A DNA stretch of 40,528 nucleotides from Mahella sp. GTDB taxonomy: Bacteria; Bacillota; Clostridia; Mahellales; Mahellaceae. The notes beneath the pieces are model-generated. The model saw only the letters and a program-made list of their open reading frames with translations, did no database searches and had not been told where the DNA came from. How positions within the stretch are numbered: the first letter of the stretch is position 1; every line of letters starts with the position of its first letter. Where the stretch lies: positions 1-40,528 of the forward strand of contig NZ_JAIHAU010000040.1 in the NCBI RefSeq assembly GCF_020054945.1, given 5' to 3'. The translations under genes and the position numbers were made by a program. Shown piece after piece: positions 19,176 to 26,859 of this stretch.

Positions 19176-19236
19176 CGCCCATGCCCTGCGCCACCACTAG
19201 CGGTCCGGAAACCTTGACTATGCTGCCTTGACTCAA
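19176..19236 (-). pseudogene. ntpA: Out-of-frame 5' remnant of ntpA
   Basis: A TTG at 19234-19236, preceded by AAGGGTGAT 6 bases upstream and 4 bases past the ntpF stop, opens a frame reading '[20 protein letters not shown]' then 'DA'. This is the canonical first 22 residues of subunit A. It is +1 relative to the main ntpA frame, and in homologues about 50 residues separate this segment from 'ELGPGLIE'. The frame ends shortly after the junction at a TAA. The natural ntpA start therefore survives but is cut off from the rest of the gene by a deletion near 19175. Confidence 0.8.
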
Positions 19237-19240
19237 GCCA

Positions 19241-19564
19241 TCACCCTTCTTTCCCAAATAGAATATCGGCGCCTACAGCCTTTTCCACATTTCTCTTAAG
19301 GTCCTGCATGCCTATGCCTTTCACCCCTTGATTGCTGGGGATAAGCGTTATAATAGGGAACACCCTGTCCCTGTATTTTGCTATAACATTCTCTATTCCT
19401 TCAGCCATATTCTCGGTTACAAACAATACGGCGTAATCCTCTTTAGCCAGAGTATCTATGCATGCCGCAGCTTCATCAAAATTATATACGGCAAATACGT
19501 CGAGACCCAACGATCGAAAACCTACCACCGAATCTCTATCGCCTATCACGCCTACCTTATACAA
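19241..19564 (-). CDS. ntpF: V-type ATPase subunit F
   Basis: A 107-residue subunit F, a small Rossmann-like rotor protein that binds subunit D and modulates ATPase activity. 'KVGVIGDRDSVVGFRSLGLDVF' at the N-terminus is the family signature, and 'VLFVTENMAEGI' follows near residue 48. Its start is one base from the ntpC stop, and its TGA overlaps the region of the ntpA ribosome binding site. Length is normal. Confidence 0.93.
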   Translation of the reverse strand: MYKVGVIGDRDSVVGFRSLGLDVFAVYNFDEAAACIDTLAKEDYAVLFVTENMAEGIENVIAKYRDRVFPIITLIPSNQGVKGIGMQDLKRNVEKAVGADILFGKEG

Positions 19565-19565
19565 T

Positions 19566-20555
19566 TCAATACACCTCCCTAACCCTCTGCCTTATGGCAT
19601 CGGAAGGCATATGGTTTATTTTGCCTACCATTATTATGCGCACTATACGCGTTTCGTTCTCTAGCGCCCACAAATATCCTATGATGGCAGCCGGGCCGAA
19701 AGGATCCGACCTGTTGTCGCGTATATAAGAGAGCAATTCGTCATCCATAAGCCTCTCATAAGCCGTAAGCCGCCCGGTACGTTCAAACTCGGCAATACCA
19801 TCAACAAGGCCATCGTAATGCGTAAACCTCAGCCTGTCTATAAGGGCACCCAATGTTTGGTCCATAAGCTCTATAAAGAAGGTCTCATCGAGGTACCCTC
19901 CCGGCAAAAGCGCTTTGGCCAAAAATCGGCTGTCTTTTCCCATGGCTTTTACTCGTACAAAAGTCCTTATATTTATCATATCGGCCTGTCGCCTGAAAAG
20001 CTCCTTTACAAAATCGCTGTGCATATCGTCGGCTATGGTATATGCAGCCTCATAATACGCATTATCCAGTGTCATATCTATATCCTGAGGATCATGGTTG
20101 ATTTCAAAAGCGCTTTGTGCGCGCCCTATAGCAAGCTTCAATACATCAGGTATCTCCCTGCGTTCATCTTGTAATACATATGCTTTGAGCTCATCGGGAT
20201 TCACGTTACCCAATCCAATCAGTATGTCGTCGTCATGTTGCCTAAGATATCTGTCTTTGAGCAACACTTTTAAATTATGGAAGTCATATTTCAACGCCAA
20301 TATATCGGCCACTGCCGGCGTTGGCGATATGTGCCGTACGAGTTCATACGCCTCTTTAAGCCTGGCATTAAGCATAATCTCATATTCATCGGCGTTTATC
20401 TGCGATGCTACGGAGCCATATGCCGTTTCGGCCAGGACACGCAGCACCTCATCCGCATTAGCGGCTGCTATCATGCGTTCTATACGGTCTTTATCCAAAA
20501 GCCTGGTCTCCAATACCCTCGTGCGCCCTACCGCATATGTAAAATCTACAGGCAT
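19566..20555 (-). CDS. ntpC: V-type ATPase subunit C (socket between rotor ring and stalk)
   Basis: A 329-residue subunit of the V0d/AC39 family, which couples the K ring to the D-F stalk. It begins 'DFTYAVGRTRVLETRLLDKDRIERM', with 'LALKYDFHNLKVLLKDRYL' near residue 100 as the most conserved helix pair. The ATG is directly adjacent to the ntpE stop codon (GAATAGATG), so the genes are translationally coupled. No truncation is visible. Confidence 0.93.
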   Translation of the reverse strand: MPVDFTYAVGRTRVLETRLLDKDRIERMIAAANADEVLRVLAETAYGSVASQINADEYEIMLNARLKEAYELVRHISPTPAVADILALKYDFHNLKVLLKDRYLRQHDDDILIGLGNVNPDELKAYVLQDERREIPDVLKLAIGRAQSAFEINHDPQDIDMTLDNAYYEAAYTIADDMHSDFVKELFRRQADMINIRTFVRVKAMGKDSRFLAKALLPGGYLDETFFIELMDQTLGALIDRLRFTHYDGLVDGIAEFERTGRLTAYERLMDDELLSYIRDNRSDPFGPAAIIGYLWALENETRIVRIIMVGKINHMPSDAIRQRVREVY

Positions 20556-21164
20556 CTATTCCACCTCGCCGAATAGCGTTCGCGCTATATCCGACTCCAA
20601 TTCATCGCGATCCATGCGCACAAGGGCCTCTACAGAACTGTTCATCTCTATGCCGCCCTTTCTCAATACAAAACCGCCTCGAATATCGCGATGCTCTTCC
20701 GATAAAAACATAGAGCCGATTTTGCCGGCAGCCTTCAATTCCTCATTTATCAAGGCTATGAATTCAGGTGTTATACGCCCTCTATCAGAAGCAGATATGA
20801 TGATCTCTTCGTCGCCGTCTATATCTGACGATAATATCCAACGCTTTATGTATTGGTTGTAATGTTCGGCATCCATGGCTTCGATACGCTGGAGCGCCTG
20901 CTCAAAGGCTTTATCTATCATTTCCTGTTTGGCCGCCAGTATGTCTTTGCGCATGCGCAACTGGGCGGCCATATGCATGCGCCGTTTTACTTCAGCGGCA
21001 TCGGACTCGGCTTTGCTCAATATGCTGCTCTCAATATCATGCGCCTTCTTACGGGCTGCATCGGCTATATCATCGGCCTCGATGCGAGCATCATTGAGTA
21101 TTTGTTCAGCCTTATCCCTGGCATCATCCTCTATGCGACGAATTATACTATCTATACCGGCCAT
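20556..21164 (-). CDS. ntpE: V-type ATPase subunit E (peripheral stalk)
   Basis: A 202-residue peripheral-stalk subunit with a long Ala/Glu/Arg-rich helix (about residues 5-110) followed by a globular domain that binds the A3B3 head. 'GGFVLRKGGIEMNSSVEALV' near the C-terminus is typical. The true start is ATG 21164: longer frames read back through ntpK and have no homology, and AAGGG lies about 10 bases upstream. It pairs with NtpG as a heterodimeric stalk. Confidence 0.92.
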   Translation of the reverse strand: MAGIDSIIRRIEDDARDKAEQILNDARIEADDIADAARKKAHDIESSILSKAESDAAEVKRRMHMAAQLRMRKDILAAKQEMIDKAFEQALQRIEAMDAEHYNQYIKRWILSSDIDGDEEIIISASDRGRITPEFIALINEELKAAGKIGSMFLSEEHRDIRGGFVLRKGGIEMNSSVEALVRMDRDELESDIARTLFGEVE

Positions 21165-21169
21165 TTTTA

Positions 21170-21643
21170 TCAGACCCTTATACCCAGCGTCATCAGTAAC
21201 GAAACGATAAGCGACAGTATAGCATAGGTTTCCACTATAGCCGGAAATATTATGGCTTTGCCCAACTGGCCCGGTTGCTTGGCTATGATGCCTATGCTGG
21301 CCACAGCGGCCCTTCCCTGGTATATACCAGATATCAAGCCCACTATGCCGACAGGGCAACCCGCAGCCAAATACATAAGCCCCTGTTGCACAGTAAGATC
21401 CGGTATATTGGCTCCGAATACGCCTAGCTGGGACATCATTATGACACCTATTATCAATCCATATATACCCTGCGTACCCGGCAACGCTTGCAGTACCAAT
21501 GTCTGACCGAATTTATCCGGGTCCTCAGTAACCACGCCTGCTGCAGCCTGCCCAGCCAAGCTGGTCCCCATAGCCGATCCTATGCCAGCCAACAGCGTGG
21601 CTACCGCTATACCAGCAAATGCAAAAAATTGTCCTAACTCCAT
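21170..21643 (-). CDS. ntpK: V-type ATPase subunit K (rotor ring proteolipid, sodium type)
   Basis: A 157-residue four-helix proteolipid made of two fused hairpins. The start is ATG 21643 ('MELGQFFAFAG'); upstream codons are not conserved. The ion-binding residues known from the Enterococcus hirae Na+ ring are all present with the same spacing: Leu54, Thr57, Gln58 ('LPGTQG'), Gln109 ('GIYQG') and Glu138 ('IVETYA'). Only the second hairpin keeps the carboxylate, as usual for this type. This predicts sodium rather than proton translocation. GGAGG lies 12 bases before the ATG. The gene lies between ntpI and ntpE. Confidence 0.93.
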   Translation of the reverse strand: MELGQFFAFAGIAVATLLAGIGSAMGTSLAGQAAAGVVTEDPDKFGQTLVLQALPGTQGIYGLIIGVIMMSQLGVFGANIPDLTVQQGLMYLAAGCPVGIVGLISGIYQGRAAVASIGIIAKQPGQLGKAIIFPAIVETYAILSLIVSLLMTLGIRV

Positions 21644-21647
21644 AAGA

Positions 21648-23630
21648 TTAAACAGCCTCCTCGTTCTCAATGTCTGTATATTTTGTTTCTATATGGAAAG
21701 GCCTGAAGGCCTTACCTCCGCTTTCAAAGAACTTGCCAAAAAACTCTATGTATTGAAGTCGGCTGGAATGAACATATGCTCCCAAGCCGTTTATGGCCAG
21801 ATTAAACAAATGGCCTATTATCAAGATTGGTATTGAAATGATAAGGTTTATACCGCTCATGCCCACCAAACCGGCCAATATATTTATAACCGTTGCTATC
21901 ATGCCCGAAGCCAAGCCCAGGGCGAATAAGCGCGAATATGATAATATATCGCTTAAGAAGCCTGTTATATTATAAAGGCTGCCAACACCTGAAAAAACCT
22001 TCATAAAGATATTTTTTTGAGATCTGCCCTGAGTAACCAAAAGTATGACCACGCCCGCAACAGCCACATAAAGCCCGATCTGCGCCGCGCCTTCCAGTTG
22101 CGGTGCTGGCGTCGACAACAGCATATTCGACAACAGTGGCGCCAGCCACACCGACGCCCCTCCCAGCACCATCATCCATGACACCTGATCGAATATAGCA
22201 TCGGCTACATGACCATCTTTTACACTCATATAGGCTTTTAAGCCTATGCCCACCAATATATGGACCACACCGAATATCAGGCTTACTACCATCATAAGCA
22301 TGGGTTGCTCCATAGGATTAAACCACAGTGGCTTTATATGAAAGAGATCGCCGAACCAGCTCCCGAACATAGCTCCCCAAAATGCCGTCGATATGCCACA
22401 TAAAGCCAACAGCATTATGAGCTTTTGCCCCATGCCCTTGGTGCGCATAAAGTGCATGGCCGCAAAAAAGGCTACAGATATCAATATGCCATAAGCGGCA
22501 TCGCCAACCATAATGCCGAAAAAAATGAAGTAAAAGGGCGCCACTGCCGGTGTGGGATCGATGGAATAGGGTGCCGGCATACTGTACATTTCAGTGAGCA
22601 TTTCAAACGGCCTTAACAGTTTATTGTTTTTAAACGCTACGGGAAAGGGTTCTCCCTCGACAGGGTCTTCAAAATCCAGCCAATAAGCATCGGTGATGGA
22701 CGAAACCCTACCTTGCAGCTCATCCGTCCTCTCTGCAGGTACCCAGCCTGTCAATATAAACGTTTGTCTGGTGGCAGCAAAGTCAGACAGCACTTCGACG
22801 CGCTGCTTTTGTATCATAAGATAATCATTTGCCAATTTAAGATCCAGCCTATACTTCGTCAATTCCACCGACTGTCTTATAATTTCATTTTCCGAGCGTT
22901 CTAGTTTCTCCAGCTCATGCTGACATTGTTCTATATGCTGCGCAGGTTTCAGTGAGTATTCGGCCAAATCGGCATCATTCCATTCATATTGTCTAAGTAT
23001 TGGCTCCAAAATCTCTTGGTCATTTTTATGGAATGCCATGAAAAGGTATGCTGTATTACGATCCTGAGAAATATTATGTATATAACAGCCTATGCCGTCT
23101 TCTTCTACAGCCTTCTTGAATCCGTCCAACAGCACAACGGGCATGGTACCCAACACAAGGCGCACGAAACGCGTGTCCCTTACCTCGCTTAAAGGTGTAT
23201 CCAATGCTACCCATGGGCTCATTTGGCTTATAGCATTGTTTATGCGCATGCGTTGACCCTTTATCGAAGTTAATTCTTCATCGAAATCGCGGCATGTTTC
23301 GTAAATCTTGATGAGCTCATCTAGCTTTTGTGCCGCTGTTTTATAATCATCGGCTTTAACCAGAGGCTTACCGGTAAACATACCCTTTTTATCGGGCACG
23401 AAACGTTCCAAAAAATCCAACGTATATTTCATCCTGGATATATCGTTATCCAATTGCTCCAGCTTATCCTGCACTTGCTGCATATCTATAATGCTCTGCT
23501 GCTCATCCGAAAGCTGTTCTTTTACATCGGTTATCTCCACCAGCGACATGCGATGCAGCGTCTGCACGACGGCCTGCTCATCGCTTATCAACCCTGCCAG
23601 AGCGAGCTTCTTCATCTTGACGATAGCCAT
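21648..23630 (-). CDS. ntpI: V-type ATPase subunit I (membrane stator)
   Basis: A 660-residue subunit with an N-terminal cytoplasmic half (1-330, coiled-coil rich) and seven or eight transmembrane helices in the C-terminal half. 'PFYFIFFGIMVGDAAYGILI' near residue 365 is the family signature. The essential Arg should be the one in 'DILSYSRLFALGLASGMIATV' near residue 565. GGAGGTACATAATA precedes the ATG. It completes the ion path with the K ring. Length and motifs are normal. Confidence 0.94.
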   Translation of the reverse strand: MAIVKMKKLALAGLISDEQAVVQTLHRMSLVEITDVKEQLSDEQQSIIDMQQVQDKLEQLDNDISRMKYTLDFLERFVPDKKGMFTGKPLVKADDYKTAAQKLDELIKIYETCRDFDEELTSIKGQRMRINNAISQMSPWVALDTPLSEVRDTRFVRLVLGTMPVVLLDGFKKAVEEDGIGCYIHNISQDRNTAYLFMAFHKNDQEILEPILRQYEWNDADLAEYSLKPAQHIEQCQHELEKLERSENEIIRQSVELTKYRLDLKLANDYLMIQKQRVEVLSDFAATRQTFILTGWVPAERTDELQGRVSSITDAYWLDFEDPVEGEPFPVAFKNNKLLRPFEMLTEMYSMPAPYSIDPTPAVAPFYFIFFGIMVGDAAYGILISVAFFAAMHFMRTKGMGQKLIMLLALCGISTAFWGAMFGSWFGDLFHIKPLWFNPMEQPMLMMVVSLIFGVVHILVGIGLKAYMSVKDGHVADAIFDQVSWMMVLGGASVWLAPLLSNMLLSTPAPQLEGAAQIGLYVAVAGVVILLVTQGRSQKNIFMKVFSGVGSLYNITGFLSDILSYSRLFALGLASGMIATVINILAGLVGMSGINLIISIPILIIGHLFNLAINGLGAYVHSSRLQYIEFFGKFFESGGKAFRPFHIETKYTDIENEEAV

Positions 23631-23632
23631 TA

Positions 23633-23947
23633 TTATGTACCTCCGAGCCTGTCCAATATCAGCTCCACCGCTGTATCCATACGGCTTAAAGCCTGCTCCT
23701 TAAGCTGGTTACAACGCTGCTCATTTGCTTGCAGTTCGGGTTGTATTTCCGCCTCTGCCTCGGCTTTTGCCCTTTCTAGCATCTCAAGCGCTCGGCTGTG
23801 GCTTTCTTTTTCTGACTCATCTATTAAAGCATCAGCCTGCTGCCGGGCCTGTCTTATTATATCGCGCGCATGCTCGGTGGCCTCCTGCTCTATAGCCTCG
23901 GCCTCAGCCTCGGCCTGTTTTATATCATCTATGACCTGCAACGCCAC
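23633..23947 (-). CDS. ntpG: V-type ATPase subunit G/H (peripheral stalk coiled coil)
   Basis: A 104-residue, almost wholly helical protein with repeated Ala/Glu/Gln heptads ('IKQAEAEAEAIEQEATEHA'), typical of the stalk subunit named NtpG or AhaH. The start is GTG 23947. Sequence similarity in this family is low, so the call rests on length, composition and its place as first gene of the operon ahead of ntpI. Confidence 0.82.
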   Translation of the reverse strand: MALQVIDDIKQAEAEAEAIEQEATEHARDIIRQARQQADALIDESEKESHSRALEMLERAKAEAEAEIQPELQANEQRCNQLKEQALSRMDTAVELILDRLGGT

Positions 23948-23991
23948 TATATCACCATCCCGTTTTTATGATAAATTCCTTACAATATCTT

Positions 23992-24020
23992 AGTTTATAC
24001 TATAACAAAGCTGCCGTCAA
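23992..24020 (-). promoter_or_regulatory. Promoter of the V-ATPase operon
   Basis: TTGACG (24015-24020), a 17-base spacer and TAAACT (23992-23997) on the minus strand, about 45 bases before the ntpG GTG. The -35 lies at the edge of structured element B. Confidence 0.5.
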
Positions 24021-24320
24021 CCCTCGATATGTAAAACTGCAATTCGTGCTTTGGGACTAAAACGAGTGATATAGAGTGATGCAAATGATATAAAGCCGGA
24101 GAACTCCTTGAAATATTGCGTAGGTGTACTCAATGAGTGTAGCCCAGAGCAAGCGTAGGTCGGGCATGGACGCGAATTGCCGGCGTTAGCTTGCTCAAGC
24201 GAAATGAATTGTAAGTACACAATCATTACGTGATATAAGGCTTGACATATATGCTGAGCGGGCTTTTGAAGCGTAGGACCACAGCAATCTTTGATTGCGT
24301 AGTGGTCCAGCTTCACAGAC
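24014..24320 (-). other. Structured non-coding element B
   Basis: No convincing gene lies here apart from the extended C-terminus of the TVP38 gene. Several long-range inverted repeats are present: GTGTACT 24124-24130 with AGTACAC 24214-24220; inside it GAGCAAGC 24147-24154 with GCTTGCTC 24189-24196; and a separate hairpin, GGACCAC 24276-24282 and GCAATC 24284-24289 pairing with GATTGC 24293-24298 and GTGGTCC 24302-24308. The 23-base motif shared with element A is at 24237-24259. The nested stems suggest a folded RNA or an inserted repeat unit. Confidence 0.5.
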
Positions 24321-24962
24321 GATAGGTACTACAGTCACAATTATATACAGCAAAATCGATATGGCCACGCTGTTTACCGTTATATGCCGTGCCATATCGC
24401 CCATATATACGTAAGCTGCCGTTCCATGAATCATACTGAGCATTGTGGCCAATGCATAATCCCTGAACTTTATATTAGTTAATCCCGAACCATAACTCAC
24501 AGCGTCCACGGGCAATATCGGCACCACCCTCAACAGGAAAACGGTGCTGAAAGCCTTCTCCTCTCTCACTTGCGCAAAAACATCGGCAGCCTTGCCTTTT
24601 AGAGCACGCTCCAGCAGTTTATTGACAAAACCGCTACCGAAATATCTAGCTAATCCAAAGGCTATAAACGTTCCTGCCATGATACCTATATAAGTATATA
24701 TAGTACCATATACAAAGCCGAATATAAAACCGCCGGCAAAAGAAAATAAGCCGACCGGCAAAAGCGATAACGGCCTCAACGCACATAAAGCCATAAAAAC
24801 CAACGGCCCCCATGTGCCAAAGGTTTGCAGCGTGCCGCTGAGTTTGTTCGGATCTATGTATTGGCTCACATGATATTTGTTAGCTAGGTATACGCCCGAC
24901 AAAATCAGCCCCGCCAGTACAATGATACCTATATTTTCTTTCTTTAGCAGTCTTTCCATCAT
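24195..24962 (-). CDS. TVP38/TMEM64 (DedA-like) membrane protein with an abnormal C-terminus
   Basis: A 255-residue SNARE-associated-type membrane protein. The core 'WGPLVFMALCALRPLSLLPVGLFSFAGGFIFG' region, the re-entrant 'FGLARYFG' and 'LLRVVPILPVDAVSYGSGLTNI' are typical and match its neighbour closely. DedA-superfamily proteins are membrane transporters or scramblases linked to polyprenyl-phosphate and lipid homeostasis. After residue 215 ('VTVVPIV') the sequence changes to 'CEAGPLRNQRLLWSYASKAR' and on for 40 residues unlike any relative; this part is encoded by structured element B. The normal short basic tail appears to have been replaced. It starts 5 bases after the second TVP38 gene. 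Confidence 0.82.
   Translation of the reverse strand: MMERLLKKENIGIIVLAGLILSGVYLANKYHVSQYIDPNKLSGTLQTFGTWGPLVFMALCALRPLSLLPVGLFSFAGGFIFGFVYGTIYTYIGIMAGTFIAFGLARYFGSGFVNKLLERALKGKAADVFAQVREEKAFSTVFLLRVVPILPVDAVSYGSGLTNIKFRDYALATMLSMIHGTAAYVYMGDMARHITVNSVAISILLYIIVTVVPIVCEAGPLRNQRLLWSYASKARSAYMSSLISRNDCVLTIHFA
24237..24259 (+). repeat. Copy B of a 23-base dispersed motif
   Basis: Reads AAGGCTTGACATATATGCTG then AGC; 22 of 23 bases match 8144-8166. In both copies a GCTTCAA occurs a short distance further on the minus strand, so homology may extend beyond the core. Confidence 0.7.
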
Positions 24963-24967
24963 AGATA

Positions 24968-25645
24968 TTACATGCCTTTCTTGTCGCTATTGCCTGATAT
25001 CAGATACTTTATCTTATCCTTCCATATCAATGGTATGAGCATAGCCGCTACAAATAATATTATGGCAATTATTATTTTTTCAATACTTAATGCCCTTAAG
25101 ACGGCTCCCATATATACGTAAACAAAAGTGCCCGGCAGTATACCTATGACCGTGCCCAATATAAAATCCCAAACGCTTATTTTCGATAAACCTGCTCCAT
25201 AACTTATAGCATCAACAGGCAAAATAGGGGTTATGCGAAGCAACATAATTATAATAAAACCATGATCGCTGCTTATCCGATCAAAATTATTCAATTTATC
25301 GCCGAAATGGCGCACAATAAAATCACGTCCAAAATATTTAGCTATATAAAAAGCCAATACAGAACCTATAATCACACCTATCGACGTATATATGGTGCCG
25401 TAAACGGTACCGAACATAACGCCGGCCAATACCGAAAACAAGCCCACAGGCAGCAACAAAAGCGGCCTTAATACATTTATACCTATAAACACCAACGGCC
25501 CCCACGGTCCGGCTGCTTGGACTATTCTCTCCATATTTTCTTCGCTCAAATAGCTTAACAAAGAATATTTATAAATTATAAATGCTGCCAGCGCTACGAC
25601 AGCTATTAAAACATATAATTTTATATCTTTCCATATAGCGCGCAT
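24968..25645 (-). CDS. TVP38/TMEM64 (DedA-like) membrane protein
   Basis: An intact 225-residue paralogue of the downstream gene: N-terminal helix (about 11-28), 'WGPLVFIGINVLRPLLLLPVG' near 47, 'FYIAKYFGRDF' near 107, and 'LLRITPILPVDAISYGAGLSKI' near 135. It ends in a short charged tail. A strong GGGGGG-type ribosome binding site precedes the ATG. It is in an operon with an ArsR-family metal sensor, so a role in metal-stress membrane homeostasis is possible but unproven. Confidence 0.87.
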   Translation of the reverse strand: MRAIWKDIKLYVLIAVVALAAFIIYKYSLLSYLSEENMERIVQAAGPWGPLVFIGINVLRPLLLLPVGLFSVLAGVMFGTVYGTIYTSIGVIIGSVLAFYIAKYFGRDFIVRHFGDKLNNFDRISSDHGFIIIMLLRITPILPVDAISYGAGLSKISVWDFILGTVIGILPGTFVYVYMGAVLRALSIEKIIIAIILFVAAMLIPLIWKDKIKYLISGNSDKKGM

Positions 25646-25667
25646 AAAGCACCCCCCTTTACTCTAT

Positions 25668-25685
25668 TTGTTACTTATGTAACAA
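25668..25685. promoter_or_regulatory. Inverted repeat between arsR-type and TVP38 genes
   Basis: TTGTTAC and GTAACAA form a perfect 7-base inverted repeat around TTAT, 22 bases before the TVP38 start. It could be the operator of the neighbouring metal sensor or a small RNA hairpin. Confidence 0.35.
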
Positions 25686-25704
25686 CATGTTTGAACTGTA
25701 TCCT

Positions 25705-26064
25705 TTATTGATGTTCTATATGCTCCAGACCCTGACTAAACAACTGCAGTATATGTTCGTCATCCAATGAATAGAATACCGATTTTCCATCTTTGCGAAA
25801 TTTAACAAGACGCAAATCCCGCAGAACCCGTAACTGATGCGATATAGCCGACTGCGTCATATTAAGCGCATCGGCTATATCGCAAACGCAAAGCTCGGCG
25901 TTTGCCAAAAGATAGAGTATCTTTACGCGCGTAACATCGCCCAATGCCTTGAATATTTCGGCCAGTCCGATTGCCTCCTCATCCGAAAGCATATTGGCTT
26001 TTACCGGATCTACTATATCATGGTGCACGCATACTTCTTCACAATCGCCCGTATTATCTATCAA
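25705..26064 (-). CDS. ArsR/SmtB-family metal-responsive repressor
   Basis: A 119-residue winged-helix repressor of the SmtB/CadC/CzrA group. The start is TTG 26064: AAGGAGG ends 9 bases upstream, whereas the next upstream ATG directly abuts the ribosome binding site. The DNA-binding helix is 'MTQSAISHQLRVLRDLRLV' (69-87). Metal ligands for two sites are visible. The alpha3N type has Cys8, Cys12 and His14/15 with 'ELCVCDIA' Cys59 and Cys61. The alpha5 type has Asp102, His104, His115 and His118, with exactly the CzrA spacing. That combination suggests a sensor of zinc, cadmium or lead. It overlaps the upstream gene by 11 bases, and its targets probably include this operon. Confidence 0.88.
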   Translation of the reverse strand: MIDNTGDCEEVCVHHDIVDPVKANMLSDEEAIGLAEIFKALGDVTRVKILYLLANAELCVCDIADALNMTQSAISHQLRVLRDLRLVKFRKDGKSVFYSLDDEHILQLFSQGLEHIEHQ

Positions 26065-26455
26065 CTGTACCATCCTCCTTATTCGGGGGCAAGCCATCTG
26101 CCGCCAATGCTTTTTCTATCTCGACACATATATGCTTCAGTCCAAATGGCTGAAGTTTCATTTGAGGCAACGCCTTTAATATTTGATCATACGTCCCCAT
26201 TATAAGCACGTCGGTCTTATCCACCGAAAGGTCGAGCGCACCATGAGAAACGGCTGCATCTCCTCCTACCGCTAGCATTTCCTGTTTTATTATATTGGCT
26301 GCTATAGGGGGGACGTCATTCAGTGTTATCATCAAGTGAATCATTTTTTTAGCCATAATATCGATGGCCAACGGGCTTTTAACCCCTACGCCTTTTAATA
26401 ATTCCTTTGCTTGAGCCAAATCAATCGACTTTGTCAATGAAACCATATTTATCAC
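26054..26455 (-). CDS. Stand-alone protein resembling the N-terminal domain of clostridial FolP
   Basis: A 133-residue soluble protein. 'NIIKQEMLAVGGDAAVSHGALD' region near residue 60, 'TDVLIMGTYDQILKALPQMKLQPFGLK' near 85 and the following amphipathic helix resemble, from memory, the extension found before the TIM barrel in dihydropteroate synthases of clostridia. Here no TIM barrel follows; a metal-sensor gene does. So either this is a free regulatory or binding domain, or a separate small family. It starts 4 bases inside the end of the thioesterase gene, so the two are translationally coupled. Function unknown. Confidence 0.5.
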   Translation of the reverse strand: MINMVSLTKSIDLAQAKELLKGVGVKSPLAIDIMAKKMIHLMITLNDVPPIAANIIKQEMLAVGGDAAVSHGALDLSVDKTDVLIMGTYDQILKALPQMKLQPFGLKHICVEIEKALAADGLPPNKEDGTVDR

Positions 26456-26859
26456 TCTTTCTCAAGTTTAGCATTCGCTTTGTTAAGGAAACGCTCTATA
26501 TTTACTATATACCTTTGATGAACACCCTGGCCTATCATATCATTCTCGTCAAAAGCGCGTACCTTAAACGTTAAGGCACGCCCATTTATCTCTATTAACT
26601 CGGCATCGGCTCTGACCTTCATGCCCACAGGTGTAGCAGCAATATGTTCTACCTCTATGCGCGTCCCTACCGTGGCATATCCTTTCGGAAGATGAAGATC
26701 CACTGCCGATAGAGCAGCTTTTTCCATAAGAGCTATCATGCTCGGCGTGGCGAAAACGCTTATGGCCCCGCTGCCAAAATTTATAGCGGTATCCTTTTTC
26801 GCCACGATGGTCTCTACCGCAGCGCAAAGACCGATCTTAAGATGAAATTCTTGATCCAA
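26452..26859 (-). CDS. Hot-dog thioesterase of the FlK-like group
   Basis: A 135-residue single hot-dog domain. An ATG exists at 26895 but it lies directly after the TATAAT of the promoter, so a transcript would have no leader. GGAGG followed after 12 bases by the in-frame TTG at 26859 is the better start. 'FGSGAISVFATPSMIALMEKA' gives Thr38 and Glu46, and 'VEHIAATPVG' gives His72. The spacing (8 and 26) matches the Thr42/Glu50/His76 triad of fluoroacetyl-CoA thioesterase FlK. Relatives hydrolyse assorted acyl-CoA esters; the substrate here is unknown. It is the first gene of a five-gene operon with the FolP-N-like, ArsR and TVP38 genes. Confidence 0.75.
   Translation of the reverse strand: MDQEFHLKIGLCAAVETIVAKKDTAINFGSGAISVFATPSMIALMEKAALSAVDLHLPKGYATVGTRIEVEHIAATPVGMKVRADAELIEINGRALTFKVRAFDENDMIGQGVHQRYIVNIERFLNKANAKLEKE

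Noticed and set aside
20556-21359. 267-residue version of NtpE
   Set aside because: The first 65 residues are an out-of-frame reading of ntpK; the family start is at ATG 21164.
24017-24316. 99-residue minus-strand ORF in element B
   Set aside because: It is a second frame through a region of nested hairpins with no ribosome binding site and no recognisable family.
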